DNA of 64,000 bases from Hydra vulgaris (GCF_038396675.1 NC_088931.1:15734501-15798500); one strand, 5' to 3'. Positions 1-12,639 are shown, counted from the stretch's first letter. Made by a program: numbers and translations. The notes: a model not told the origin generated them from the sequence alone.

Positions 1-68
1 CATCTAAGAAATCTTTAAGTATGCTCATATTACCAAGGTGCTCATATTACTCTAATCCCTAATCTACT

Positions 69-70
<2 letters not shown>

Positions 71-147
<77 letters not shown>
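71..147. repeat. (TA)n microsatellite
   Basis: Uninterrupted AT dinucleotide tract. No element terminus is recognisable beside it. Confidence 0.97.
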
Positions 148-150
<3 letters not shown>

Positions 151-1600
151 TTTCAAAATTATTTTATTACTTTTTTTGTTAGCTAACATCTTAAAATTGT
201 CTTTTGTTTTTAAATATTGTTGCTTATATAATGCGAATATTTAGAAGCGTTACTAATCGGGGTCGGTGATAAGACTAATTTATACCCTTTTCTTGCTCTT
301 CGTGTTCCAACTTTTTTCAAATCAGTGCCAACAGATATATCACACGAGGAACAGAAAACTTAACATTACCCACAACAACAAAAAAACTGTCGAGATTTTC
401 AATTATATGCTGGGGCCCCTACTTATATAACAACATAATACCTCAAAATATAGGACTTACTATATTGGGTAATCTTATTACCATAAAGAAAAACTTAAAA
501 CCTCATAATTAACAAAACCAACTTTATTCATTTTTATTAAACGTTAAAGTTAAATAACTTTTTATTATTATGTATTTCACCATATAGGAAAGTTTACAAA
601 ATTATATATTATAAAATGTAAATATACGGCTGGGGCAAGAAGAAGACAATTTCAGTCTTATCGCCAAGCCCCTTTAAAATGTAGATATAAATAAAAAAAA
701 CTACATCATGTTGTTAAATTACACTTTGGTTTTGGTTACATCAAAATGTAACATGTGTAAAAAATACATATATAGATACAAATAGAAAAGACTTTATTAT
801 TATTATTATTTTTAACTTTTATTCATTAAGATTTTAAATAAATAAAAAGGAGAATAATGACATAACAGATTTATAAATTATTACTTTATAGAAAACACCA
901 AAGTGTTTCTGTTTGTTTTAAACGATTTTTTTTAAAATTTTTAGTTTATTTCATATTCTTAAGGTTTTCAATGAAAAGATTTCTCTTTGTCTCCTGCGAG
1001 TTTCCTTACAACTACACAATTTTATTATAGTTTAGCTGCAAGGGACTTGTTCGAGAGCAAGTTCCTAGCAGCCAAGTGGTACGACGGAACTGGAAATATT
1101 TATTAATGCGTGAGTTATTAGCCACCACTTCATGTTATAAAAAACAATTTTTTGTTAAATTAATTACTTCAAGCCACTGTCAAGCGCATGTGCATAACAG
1201 TACTTATAACTTTCTTGCAGTATTGTAAAAATGTGTGGTGTAGTAACTTTTTTGTGCGATTTTTTATATAAACTGGAAACATGTAAATATATTATTTTTT
1301 AGAAGTGTATAATAATGTTTGTTCTAAAGTTCAAGCCTCCTTACTAATGTCACTTATTGGGCATGAGACAGCGTCAAACCTTGGACCTATTAGTTCTGAG
1401 CCAGAGCTCTAAACACCACGCCTCAGCTGCACATAACAGCGTTTAAATGAAAAAAAAAATTCTAATTTTTAATTACTATCAGTATTACGAAAATTTTAAT
1501 TGTTATCTCAATTACTAATCTTCGTTTAACAAGTAGTAATATTTATTAAACAAATAATACAAATCTTTTAACAAATTGTACTATTTGTTTAAGGAATAAT
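148..1600. other. AT-rich stretch without recognised gene
   Basis: No convincing coding frame or RNA gene. A GGGGCAAGAAGA motif near 632 resembles the terminal motif of the pogo element at 56861-60215 and may be a remnant of a related end. A short ATT run lies near 797. Confidence 0.5.
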
Positions 1601-1885
1601 CCCAGTAAACATTGTTTTAGTGGATTTGCAGTGGACCTATATAGGCATTTTTTTAGCGATTCATTGGAGTTTTGTTCACCGGTTACTTAGTGGACCATTA
1701 GTAGCAGCCGCTTTAAACAGCAAGCCGATAATTCTACGATATTTTAATAGTGGCTAGTCATCGGCTAGTCACTCTTGGCAGCTGCCACTAATGATCCACT
1801 AAGTAACCGATAAGCAAAACTACAGTAGTCCGCTATAAATGCTTATATAGGTTCACTAAAATTCCGATATAGAATATTTGCTGGG
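1601..1885. mobile_element. Foldback MITE with long imperfect TIRs
   Basis: The left end reads CCCAGTAAACATT and the reverse complement of the right end reads CCCAGCAAATATT. Similarity between the arms continues inward for roughly 120 bases, through shared blocks such as CCTATATA, CGGTTACTTAGTGGA and CATTAGT. The unit is 285 bp and non-coding. I see no exact target-site duplication, so the superfamily is not assigned. Confidence 0.75.
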
Positions 1886-3370
1886 TTGGAACGCTATGCT
1901 AAATCTGACAAGAGCAAGAAAAAAGCCGTAAGTAAACGCTTGGGGAAGAAACCAGAACTAACACCAAACATAGAACAAGATTTAGCAGAACACTGTCTTT
2001 TGTTAGAAAAAAAAATACTTCAGTTTATCCGTTGAAGATGTTAGAAGATTGACCAATCAAATAGCAAGAAAGCATAATATTAAAACAACTTTTTCGACTG
2101 CTAAAGAAGTTGCCAGGAAAATAAGTTGCAAGGTAAAAAAGATTTCTTACTCGACACCCACAGTTAAAAATAGGTAGACCAGGAGATTTTTGAATGCTCA
2201 AGCTATTAATTTTAATATAGAGGCTGTTAATTCTTTTTTTGATATTTTTGAATCTGCCATGACTAAAATTATTGATAACACTAATAGGTTATATAATTGC
2301 AACGAGACACAGATTACTGTCGTAAAAAAACCCGAAAGAACCAAAATAATCGCACTTTAAGGTAAAAGACAAGTAGCTAGCCAGCAGGAACAGGAGAGGG
2401 AAAAGGTAATAACTCTATTAACATTTATTCAACTGTAATAATCATTTTATACAATCGTTAATAATTTTCCCTTAAAAAAATTTGAAGAATACTTTAATGA
2501 AGGGCACACCGCCTGAATCTATTGCATCTATTGCATTGAAAAAACAACCAAGCTTTTCTAGTTTTGGATAGCCATTATTCCCATTCTAGAAACCTGGACT
2601 TCATAATTTTTGCCTGAGAGAATTACTTAAAAATTGTTAAAATGTCTCCACATACAAGTCACAAAAGACAATCCCTCAATGTTTTACTTATGGGACCATT
2701 CAAAACTGTATATTACAAAGAAGTTGAAAGCTATCTTTGCACAGGGCGCTCTTTTACACATGATAATATAGGTGAGGTTTTAGGAAGAACATATTTACGG
2801 GCAGCGATTGCTAAAATGCACATAATGGTTTCCAAAAAGCTGGTCTATATCTCTGAAGAAAAAATATCTTCCAATCATCAGACTTTCCTCTTCATGATAG
2901 TATTAATTTAGAGTTTGTACCTCCAGTTAAGCCATTGTCAACTGTCTCCATTTAAGCCATTGTCAACTGATAATTTACCCGAATCTCCAGAAGCAGCTGA
3001 ATCAATGTGTTAGATTCTAATTCCAACAGGTAACTTAAAAATAGGACAAAGACCTCAACTATCTTCAAAACTAACCTCATCTACATACAAAATTAAACTT
3101 GAAGATTGCTTAAAACGGAAAGATGTCAAGCTAAAACAAGTTGTCATTCAAACTTAAAAAAAAGGATCAAAGCGAGCAGTTAAAAAAGGAAAACATTTTA
3201 AAGAAAATGAAAACGAAAAAAAATAACAAACAAGCTTGTACTGTCAAGGAATATTTTCAGATGATCAAAATGATGAGTCATGGCTGATGTGTCTAATATG
3301 TCAAAAATGGGCTCACTCTCTGTGTTCTGACATTGATAACAATCATATATGTAAATTCTGCCACAAATAA
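1886..3370 (+). pseudogene. Decayed pogo/Tigger (DDE_1) transposase with C-terminal PHD-like finger
   Basis: Translated pieces in several frames match the order of a pogo-type transposase. Around 2298-2395 there is a NETQ segment followed by GKRQVAS, the counterpart of the MDETGI...GKRQVS region of the complete copy at 57298-59145. The frame at 2642-2911 carries PHTSHKRQSLNVLLMGPFKT, the region around the third catalytic residue. A final segment at about 3237-3370 keeps the spacing W-x2-C-x2-C-x3-WAH-x2-C...H-x-C-x2-C of a PHD-like zinc finger and ends at a stop. Multiple stops and frameshifts make it non-functional. The family assignment rests on motif order. Confidence 0.72.
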
Positions 3371-4134
3371 TTTTCCTAATGAAAAAAATTATACTCTTTT
3401 GTTTGTTTCGTTTGATTTTTTTCAGTTATTTTCGTTAATACTTATGTGTTTTTATGGCTTCCCCACATTAGGAGTTGTTTTTGAAGAATACTATTTTGCA
3501 TAATTTTATATTATATATTTTTACACTTAAGTTCATTGCTATTTATAAAAATTTTCCAATTTATTAAAAAGATAAAGTATGTAGCTCTACAATAAAAAAT
3601 TTTTTTCTCCGAAATAATGTCTACATTTTTTACCTATTTCACAAAAGCATCCCCATAATACGCTACTTTACCATACTCTAATTGCTTGATCAAGTCTTTT
3701 AAATAATTTGAACAATCATATTTCCAGTAGAACAAAAAAAACTATAATGATTATTTGAAATAATTTATTACTTTTATAAAATTATTAATATATTAAAATA
3801 AAAGAGCAACTTGATCTTTCTTGGTTAAAAAAATATTTTTAAATTTATTTAAGATAAAATTCTTTGTTATAATTTAAATACAAAAAACCCAATTTGTATT
3901 TAAACTTTTAGACTTCAGAAGCAATTATTTCTGCTTTTAAAGTTATGGCTATTGACGAACTTGTACACATAGACTATTAATTATTTTGAAGCTTCGTGCT
4001 TTTTTTTAATCTAGAAATTAATGTTTATCTTTATTACTTATAGAGATAATAATATTAGATAAATATTTCTAAATAAATTAAAAAAAAAAACATTTATTGG
4101 TAAAATAAGCGTTTAAGCAACTCTTACCTATTTT
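3371..4134. other. AT-rich stretch, nothing recognised
   Basis: No coding signal, no clear repeat boundary and no RNA gene. It probably includes the degraded 3' end of the preceding pogo copy. Confidence 0.5.
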
Positions 4135-4929
4135 CAAGGCCGGCGCGAAGGTGAACCCTTCCCCATCGACGAACTTTTATTTTTTTCGTCAGCAGAAATT
4201 GTAATGGCATCCCCCACGTGACACCTTAATGCGCCGCACAGTGAGTCAGAAAGGTGAAAAAACGGCAAAAATTATATACCTATAATATAAAACATGCGAT
4301 ACATCAATACTATCGTATTTTTGTATTTTTGTATCATTTTGGGTCAATTTTGGTATCGTATTTTTGTATTATTTTGGGTCAAAAAATTTGCAATTGAAAA
4401 TAATTTTTATGCGTATATATGACGCGTACAACGCGCACTTACGCGTGTAAGTGTCATTTTTGCGCGAAAAATATGATTTAAATAAAAAAATTGGATTCTT
4501 TGATCCAAAATACCATAAAAATTTTTTAATGTAAATTTTTCTTGCTCTTAAGGGTTGTACTACACACGCGTATACGTATTAGAGTCTTTTACACGCACAA
4601 AGACTGACTTAATTTATAAAAATTAAATTCTTCAAACCAAAACATTTACTAATTTATTAAAAAGAAATATTGGATTCAAAAAATATTGTAATATTATAAT
4701 AATATTAAATTAAATAAAAAATAAATATAGAAAAAAAAGAAAATCTAATACTAATAAAAAAGCTTTATTTCATTACTACAGCATCAACAAAGATAAAACT
4801 TCAGGGGTAAGTGTTTTTCCATTTTCAACCTTGTATTTTTTGAAACAGATGTTTGCTATAAAAGCATCACTTCTAATCAACAGGTATTGGTACTGGTTTT
4901 TCATAACATTCTTTCTAGATATCTTAGAT

Positions 4930-5060
4930 GTTACTACTCTGAAGAGTCACAAGAATCTCTAATTAAGGAAATTCACAAAGCTAGATTAAACCATACGGTT
5001 TTATTCTAGCTTTGCGAATTTCCTTATTTAGAGTTTCTTGTGACTCTTCAGAGTAGTAAC
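4930..5060. repeat. Foldback inverted duplication, arms about 57 bp
   Basis: GTTACTACTCTGAAGAGTCA at the left is matched by its near-perfect reverse complement ending at 5060. The arms continue through GGAAATTC and AAAGCTAG, leaving about 20 bases in the centre. It lies inside the transposase frame, so one arm looks like an inverted copy of coding sequence. Confidence 0.9.
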
Positions 5061-5349
5061 TACTTGGCAGTTCTAATGCCTCAGATATCTGCACACCATG
5101 TTCCAAAAGTATACGAACAGTTGGGAGGAATCACATACCAGCAGTAGTCTTTGAGTATAAGAGCTGTAGTTTCATAGCAATACTGGCCAAAACTTTCAGA
5201 GTTCAACTCATAACAGGAGCATACTGATATTAGGATTGTCCTCAATCTTATAATTATATCTACTGCCAATCCCGTTATATCAGCGAAAATTTCAAATGCT
5301 GAAATTTTCTGGTACCCTATGTAACTATGTAATTTTCTGGTACCCCTGG

Positions 5350-5392
5350 TAACGATGGAAACACTACCCTTCTGGTAGTGTTTCCATCGTTA
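5350..5392. repeat. Perfect 19-bp hairpin
   Basis: TAACGATGGAAACACTACC (5350-5368), a 5-base loop, then its exact reverse complement (5374-5392), within the Transib transposase remnant. Confidence 0.95.
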
Positions 5393-7657
5393 GTGATGCC
5401 AAAACCCTGTTTAGGCATATTAACTATAAGACTTAGCTCCTCTCTAAACCTCAGTTGAATATTCTTTTTTCTACTATTTACTGATTCTTTTTTAGCAGTG
5501 CATTTGGCAAAGTATTTTTTAATGTCTAACTTATATCCTAAATGTAAAATATATTCAAAGGATCTGAGCCAACAATGCAGAGTAGAAAGACCCAAAGATA
5601 AAGCTTTTTCATTGATTGGTTTAGATATGATCAATGCTGGGTTATTAAGTTCACTGGGCTTAGCTCCGCAAACATTACATGATTGGGAGGACAGAGTGTT
5701 AGTTAGGGCATTAACCAATTTACTATCAAACATGGTTAAATCTAGTTTGAGCTTAAATGTAATATTCGCATCCAGTTTGCCTTCCTCTCCTTCTAAATTT
5801 ACTTCAACCTTGACTAGTCTATTCGTTTCTGCATTTAAAATTTCATACTAAGTTTTTATCAATTCTTCCGTTTCTTTTTGATATTGGATATGTAGGGGTC
5901 TACAGTAATGTGTACTAGAGAGCTTCTTATTTAACCATACATAATTGTTCATGATGGTTAATTCAAGTGGAACAATAGCTGTCTGGAAAAGACTTTGCTG
6001 TTAACTTGGGTCTCACCAATATTTGTATCAGTATATCTTTTTTTATAGACACTTTGACTGGAGGCGCCAATTTCAGCAAACGTAAAAGTTAATATCCTTG
6101 TCAGAGTATGATTAAACATACCCTGTAGAGGAGTTGAAGCAGATGTTTCTGTCACAATTGAAACCTTTAGGATAACATTTGTGTCTCTCATTCTTAATTT
6201 CATAAGGTGAATGATAAATACCTGCATTATGTATTATCGATGAACTTCCAATAATTTGATACTGTTCATCAGAAAGGTCACACTGAACTTTTAAGCTTTC
6301 TCATTTTTATCTGAAAATTTAGCTCCGTGATTTTAACATTTTCAGAGTTTGTAGTACTTTTCATGAGAACAACGAAGTCATTTTTGTTAGGATCTCTAGT
6401 GGCTTTTTTTATTGAAGCTAAAGCCAATGCTTTAGCAGGATCTTCAGCCAATTTGGCAAACTTAAATAAGATAATATATAATATTTAAACTTGTAAACAT
6501 TTTTTTAAGCTGGGTAGAATTTAATTGATTTATTATTACCTTCTGCTTCTATCACGTAAATCTTCTTGCACTTTCTACCTGGACATGCTGCAAATTTTTT
6601 TTTGTCAACAATTACATCTTTGTTCAACCAAGTTCGCTCGCGTTACAAAAGTCTAGAGAAGGCTCTTGAATGTTACCGCAACTTTGATCGGAATTTACAT
6701 TTAAATATTATAAGAGTTTTCTTTAGATTTATTATTTCAGGTTTGTCACTTTCAGTGTATAGACCCGCCAGTTTACAAGGTTTACGTAGAAGAGCTTCAA
6801 GTAAATTATCACGATTAATTCCTAACTCTTGAATTATAGGAATGTATTCTTTTCACGTTAAATGTTAGCAATGAACTATTAGCAGAACTCTTGTTAGTTA
6901 TTTTATACGCAAGTTTTAATTTTAAAACATGCGCTATGCCATCAAATGTTGCATATTTTGGTTTTTGAGGTTTGACTATTAGCACCATCTGCTTGTGCAT
7001 GAGTTCTTTTACTAATAGCAACTAAATGTATTATTTGTGTGATACTTTATACGCAAGTCTTAATTAAAAACGGAAAAAAAAAATACAAAAAATACAAAAA
7101 AAAAACGAATATTTAAAAGATCTTATTTAAATTGGGGCAAGTTGAGACAAATGATTTTTATTTTTTCTGCTTTTATATATACCTATTAATGGGAAAATAT
7201 TAAAACTACCATGGAATCTAGTGGAATCTTTTAGTTTTTAAACTAAACTCATAATTAAACTAATTAAAAAAAATCTATTTATGACACATTTTTGAAATCT
7301 CAGTAATGAAAATCTAAAATTAAAATTTATTGTCAAAAATGTTGTTAATAGTTACCAAACATCTTAAACATATGACTTTAAACTTTGAACTGTTTTTACC
7401 CATATCAATCTTAAAAGAGTGATACTAAAGCGAGACTTTTTTGAACGAGTTTTCCGATAAATAAAATAAAATCAATAAGTCTTGGAAAAAAGGCGCATAA
7501 ATTGGTGAAATCTTAAAAATTATTCACAAAAAAATTAATTATTGTCTTTTAGTGGTAATTAGTTGCATTATAATTTAATTAATTATTTTCTAGCAATAGT
7601 TTTTTATAGATTTTTTGCCGTTTTTTATAGATTTTGACTCACTGTGCGCCGGCCCTG

Positions 7658-8489
7658 CTTATCTTACTATCGCTTAATCAACTAAACAAAGTAAAGTTAT
7701 TTTCCTGCCATAGTTACTAGCTTTTTGAACAAAGGACAATCAGTTTTTCATTGTTTAAAATTTTTTATTCATGAGTAATAAAGAATGATTTATTTCTGTA
7801 AATTGCAACAGCAAAGGAATTTTTGATCATCCTAAAAAAAGCCACGTTTTTCACAGACGACAAAATTATTAATATTTTACTAAGGTTTTATTATGCAGGC
7901 ATTCTAGAAATAACTATTTAGACCAATTTTTGTTTTGTTTATTAGTTAAAATTAAGTAATTTTAATTGTCACTGTTTTAGCTTGTTTAACACGTTTGTCC
8001 TAACTGTAAACATTCAATAGCCCTTAACATTTTAAGACCTAGCATTTTACGAAACAATTAACATTTTAATATAACTTTTAACATTAACAAGTAATATGAT
8101 TTATAGCTGCATCAAATTTTAAACATTATGACTCACGTTTTTTAAAGTAATCACATTTATTAACTGTTCGGAAAGATTTTAAGTATCTAAAAAATCCTAA
8201 AACAGTTTTGTTACGTAAAGTCTTTTTAAATGAAATCGTATAACTTGTATTAATGAGTCTCCATTTCACGCACTTCTGTTTTTACAAAATATTAAATGGT
8301 CAACAGAGCCTAAGTAACAGAAAATTCTTTTAAATTTGACCTGTGCAAAGTTAAAACTTGGTGCCCCTTAACACAAAAAAAATTATATACTCATACTCTG
8401 CATTAATTATATCTTTTAAATGGACTAACTTATTTTAGTCTATAAGATTAACAAATGATAGTAATGCATCCTTAATAAGATCATTTTTT
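7658..8489. other. AT-rich stretch, nothing recognised
   Basis: No gene, RNA or repeat boundary that I can support. Confidence 0.5.
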
Positions 8490-8960
8490 AGTTAACGTTT
8501 AATTAAACAGTAAGTAATTTTTCTTGCTATTAAAGAAGCAAAGTCACCAATAATGTCATCATAGTTAATACACTTAGCCACAACATATTTAATTGACAAA
8601 ATTGACACGTTGGATAAGCGCTCTTGTCCCATTCACTATCAAAGAGTTTTTGACAGCTTCAGTTTACCAAATCTCTGCTTACGCGAGACAACAGTAAATG
8701 GAGTTGCGAGAAAAATTCATAGGGCAATTTTTATGTTTGATAAACTGAAATAAAAGAATATTAATGAATAAATTGTGGAATGTCCATTGATGTAACTTTC
8801 TTCAAATTTATCATCATTAATTAAGGTTTATATTTTAACTCTCCATTTCAGAAATAAATTCAATTGCAAACCATTTTCATACTTGAGAGCTAAACTTATT
8901 GCACTCTACTTCAATTGTCTCAAACGAAAAGTTTAACAGAGTTTTTCTATAGAGAAGTTC
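8490..8960 (-). pseudogene. hAT transposase C-terminal dimerisation remnant
   Basis: Reading the minus strand from about 8660 to 8500 gives GQERLSNVSILSIK and CINYDDIIGDFASLIARK. These follow the hAT C-terminal pattern (SQERLSNLAILSIEN...DYDDIINDFA) also seen in the copy at 41011-41199. Further upstream the frames are broken; a KLKLSKTL piece marks the ERSFSKLKLIK segment. No termini are visible. Confidence 0.65.
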
Positions 8961-9185
8961 AAAAAATTTAAAGAACTTCATTTGTTAACTCAAAGCGCCA
9001 CACAGTGGGCCAGGTGGTGGACAAAACCCAAACAATAAATATTTATTATATTTAAAATCATATAAAAAAAACATATTTGTACTACTCTAATTTAAAGTTT
9101 TAAAAATTGTTTTAAGTATAATATCTTTTAAAACCTCAAAAATTAGTTGCGGTTTTATGTATAATAAAATTTTTTTTTTTATATA

Positions 9186-10503
9186 ACGGGTGATTACTAA
9201 AAATCTGGACAAAACTAAAAACTAAATAACTTTTAATCAAGAAGACCTATTTTATTGTTTTAAAATAAATAAAATAGCAAATTTATTCTAATTTTAATAA
9301 AAACGTTTATCTAAATTCAACAAGACCTTGTCTTCTTATTGTGTCGAGTCTTCTGCTAGTAGACTCTGCCAAGCGTTGTACCAGCTCTTTGTCGAATTTC
9401 TTAAAACAGTAAATTATTCTAGAGAGTAATTGATGCAAATTCTCTGCCTGCCAACCATTTTTGTAAATATCTCCTTTGATACAAGACCAAAGATCCTCAA
9501 TACAACAACATTCAGGCATATTTGGAGGGTTTTCACTTTTTGTTACAAACTTTATACCATTTTCATTTAAAAACTTAACAGCTTTGTTTGAGTAATGGGC
9601 ACTTGCTAGATCAGGCCAGAATATGTATTTGGTATTTTTTGGAAGCTATTTGATGTGTGGTAATATTTTTTAGTCAAACATTCATCAACATAAATATGCT
9701 GGTTAATAGCTGTTCCAGACTGTACAATGTATGGAGTTGATAGGCCAAAAGGCGAAATGACCACGTAAACCAATAATTTTTCTTCAAATTTCTTTTTTTC
9801 TTTGAATTTAACATCGTTTGGTGTTAATTCGATGTTACTTGAATAGAAATTATCATTACCATTAATTTGGCTGTTCGAGAGAGTAAAATAAGACTCGTCA
9901 TCAAGAACCCAAATAAAATCTTTATAATTTTTATAAAGTTGACCACACAAACGTCGGTTTTTTGCTCTCTGGCTCTCAGTTCGACTTGGAATCTTCATTT
10001 GTTTTCTTTTTTTTATTGATGTTTTAGTTTTCAATGTCTTTGAAATAAGTGACTGAGAACATTTGAACTTTTTTAAAGCTATACGCTGAGAATTGCCACA
10101 TTTATGGTCAAAAAGCTTGGTAAGACTGATGGCGCGCTTAGTCATTATTTTCAGCTTTCTACCACTACCAGTTTGCCTTTCAAATGGTTTATCTTCTTCT
10201 ACACGTTTAATAATTCCATATATAGTCGATCTTGATAAGTTTTCTGCTTCAAAATGAGAAACAGTGAATGATTTAGGTTTATCTGAATTTTCTTGATAAA
10301 ACTGGTACACACGTTTTCTCTGGAGCTCTTCGTTTGACGTCATTTAAAATTACTAAATTTAAAATACTTATATAAAAATTAATATATTTTTTAAAAGAAG
10401 AATAAATTTGCAACATTTTAAAAATTGTTTGAAAAAATAAGTATTAGTTGCATATAGAAATATGATGTAAGCAATTTTGTCCAGATTTTTAGTAATCACC
10501 CGT
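9186..10503 (-). mobile_element. Tc1/mariner-type DNA transposon, 1.3 kb
   Basis: The inverted termini ACGGGTGATTACTAAAAATC match over about 31 bases at both ends. The element is flanked by TA on each side (9184-9185 and 10504-10505), the Tc1/mariner target. The length of 1,318 bp is typical. It encodes one transposase on the minus strand. Confidence 0.9.
9307..10343 (-). pseudogene. Tc1/mariner-type transposase, frameshifted
   Basis: The N-terminal 245 residues (10343 to 9606) include a helix-turn-helix segment (ENLSRSTIYGIIKRV), the SxSLISKTLK second HTH and the first catalytic Asp in VLDDESYF. Just upstream of a FWPDLASAH motif the frame shifts near 9650 and a TAG interrupts. The C-terminal part (down to 9307) keeps PPNMPECCCIEDLWSCIKG, the region of the third acidic residue, with E in CIEDLW. 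The family is clear; the copy is inactive because of at least one frameshift and one stop. Confidence 0.82.
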
Positions 10504-10705
10504 TATATAGCTATAGTAAACAGTAACTTTTTAAATTTTTTAAGCATACAGGATTAGTTTATATATTTAAAATTTTTAATAGTAAAGCTTTTCGAAAAAA
10601 AAATAAAATAAATAAAGGTCTTTATAATACTTATAAAGTCTTTATAATACACTTATAATCTGGCTTTAAAATAACGAGGTAAATTTTTAACATTTGTTAC
10701 TTTTA

Positions 10706-10897
10706 GGATGGAATGCAAGAAGCGAACTTGAGTCAAGTTCGACTTGAACTTTACATTTTAACCAATGTAAAGAGTATAACCAATGTAAATAGTAAGGCTG
10801 AGTATGGGTTTTCCCCTCAAAAAATACTCTGCCGCTATTGGTTACAATGTAAAGTTCAAGTCGAACTTGACTCAAGTTCGCTTCTTGCATTCCACCC
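10706..10897. mobile_element. Harbinger-type MITE with TTA duplication
   Basis: The 192-bp unit has about 52-bp TIRs beginning GG(A/G)TGGAATGCAAGAAGCG and containing AACTTGAGTCAAGTTCGACT. TTA is present on both sides (10703-10705 and 10898-10900), as in PIF/Harbinger insertions. It is non-coding; the frames crossing it are the palindrome read twice. Confidence 0.85.
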
Positions 10898-11938
10898 TTA
10901 TTTTGTACAAAAAGTGTCACATAATTTAGGGAACCTACGAGAACCTAAATTAAATACTTGAACTAGTAAATGTAATATGTATACAACCTATTTAAACTAT
11001 ATACATTGCTCCTAACTTCCCCTTTTGGGTTTCTTTAATATTTTAAAATAATACTTGTAATTTATGTGGTTTGCTTGAAATCAACTTTTATTTCTCGTAA
11101 ACAAAAATAGATGTTATTTTGTTTGTTATTTAATTCAATACAAATTGAACTGTTTTCCTAACAATTTTTTTGTTTTTTTGTTTAGTAATAAAATAAATAT
11201 TGGTGAAATTTACGGACTTAGGGGTCTTCCATAAAGTACGTACGCTAATAGGGGGGAGGGGATGGTTTTCAAAAAGCGTACGAAAGCGTTTGGGGGTGGG
11301 AGAGGGTTCAGTTTAAAATTACGTACTTCAATTTTCTAATTTATCACAATTAACCAGCCAATCAATTAAAAAGTTAAAATTTAGATTAAAGATCTTAGTT
11401 TGCCAACATAAAAATATGTATGGTATAGGGAGTAGAGAGTATAGTTATCCTATATGCACACACATGCATGGGCGCAAATTTTCCGACCCCCTCCCCCCCC
11501 AAAAAAAATGAGGGGCTATAAATTTTTCATGGTCATAACTTTTGTAATTTACAATATTTTTCAACAAAATTTAAAATCTGTTGATAAATTTAAATTTAGT
11601 TTCAGATATTAAAGTTGAAAATTTTACTACATTAGTACCCTCACGTTTGGGCAGGGAGGGGGTGGGGGCCAGCGTTTCAGGGCTTTTTGTTCCCAGGCCT
11701 CCTCATTTGGCATACACATACTTAAGTTTGGAGTTGCATAATGTGTGAAAGTGTCCTATCTGGAACATCAAAAATCTTGCGGGCGCCCAAGCACACATGC
11801 CACCCCTTATATACTGGCCTTGAGTAACGTGTATTTCAGGCAACCTATTTTGAATAAAAAAAAACAGGTTTTAGCAGTGCCGTGGTTAATGGGTTGGAGG
11901 CATCCCAAAAAAACCGTGTCATTAGGTATATGTATCAT
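10898..11938. other. Gene-free stretch with a GTACGTACGC palindromic repeat
   Basis: At 11221-11330 the sequence GGGGTCTTCCATAAAGTACG is followed by G-rich blocks and AAGCGTACG, then by an inverted AATTACGTACTT. This looks like the end of a repeat family, but no partner end was found. The rest is AT-rich without a coding signal. Confidence 0.45.
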
Positions 11939-12125
<187 letters not shown>

Positions 12126-12639
12126 CTAACTTCAAGACATGGAATAAACTTCAAACATTTGTTTATAATATGGCAAACAAAGATGCTTTGAAAATTATTG
12201 CGATGATTGAAGCTTGGGAATAAAATACGAGAGCAATAAGTTGATAAAATATTTTTTTTAATATTCTCAACTAAAGTTAATTTTTCTCGATAAATTTTAA
12301 ACTTCGTAGTATAATTTATCAGCGTTCAGTAACTATGATTATTTAAGTAGTTTAAAAAAAATTGAATTTTAAATCATCCCATATTAGAAGGGTTTACAAC
12401 TTTTACATAGTCATAACTTTTAAATGTTAAAAGAATATTATAAAAAATTAAAAATTTATCGATAAATATAAATTTTGACAAAGAAGCAGCAGATATTCAC
12501 GGAGTTCTAGTTGGCACTTAATTTTATGAGAAATGAAGATGTGTAGATAAATAAAAGATTTTAAAGCTTAAAAATTGTCAAACTGTGCAACTTTGTTAAA
12601 TGACAAGTCAAATGAGATTTAGTTTTGGTTGATAAACAA
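12126..12639. other. AT-rich stretch, nothing recognised
   Basis: No coding or structural signal that I can support. Confidence 0.45.

Larger units (their letters stand above)
4770..7021 (-). pseudogene. Decayed Transib (RAG1-like core) transposase
   Basis: Frames read from 7021 down to about 4770. The best-preserved block (5317-5733) has CNVCGAKPSELNN, LSTLHCWLRSFEYILHLGY and KQGFGITNDGNTTRR. As I recall Transib proteins, these match the CxxC zinc-binding pair, the LSxLHxWIRFFE segment and the TNDGNTARRFF segment. The block at 5081-5269 continues with GYE/CYELN-like and WYVIPP segments, and the frame then runs to a stop near 4773. A foldback insertion at 4930-5060 and many stops or frameshifts disable it. 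Catalytic residues cannot be assigned with certainty. The call is supported independently by the element termini. Confidence 0.7.
4237..7646 (-). mobile_element. Transib-family DNA transposon with CACAGTG termini
   Basis: Both ends start with CACAGTGAGTCA read inward. After the CACAGTG heptamer, both ends have 13 bases and then AAAAAACGGCAAAAA. The element is flanked by the 5-bp direct repeat CGCCG (4232-4236 and 7647-7651). A GC-rich 5-bp duplication and a CACWRTG-like terminus are hallmarks of Transib, the superfamily related to RAG1 and the recombination signal sequence. The 3,410-bp length fits a full-length element. Coding remnants inside lie on the minus strand. Confidence 0.85.
4135..7657. 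mobile_element. hAT-type MITE, split by a Transib insertion
   Basis: The left part (4135-4236) begins CAAGGCCGGCGCGAAGGTG. The right part (7647-7657) closes with GGCCCTG. Read across the Transib insertion, the right terminus reverse-complements to CAGGGCCGGCGCATTAAGGTG, a good inverted match to the left end. CAGGG termini are typical of hAT elements. The MITE itself is only about 110 bp. The flanking 8-mers are similar but not identical, so the duplication is not firm. Confidence 0.6.

Noticed and set aside
9001-9025. A second CACAGTG heptamer as a possible Transib end
   Set aside because: No conserved AAAAAACGGC block follows and no partner terminus or 5-bp duplication was found; probably chance.
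10687-10961. Two overlapping frames sharing the same peptide ends
   Set aside because: They read the two arms of a MITE; no independent coding signal.
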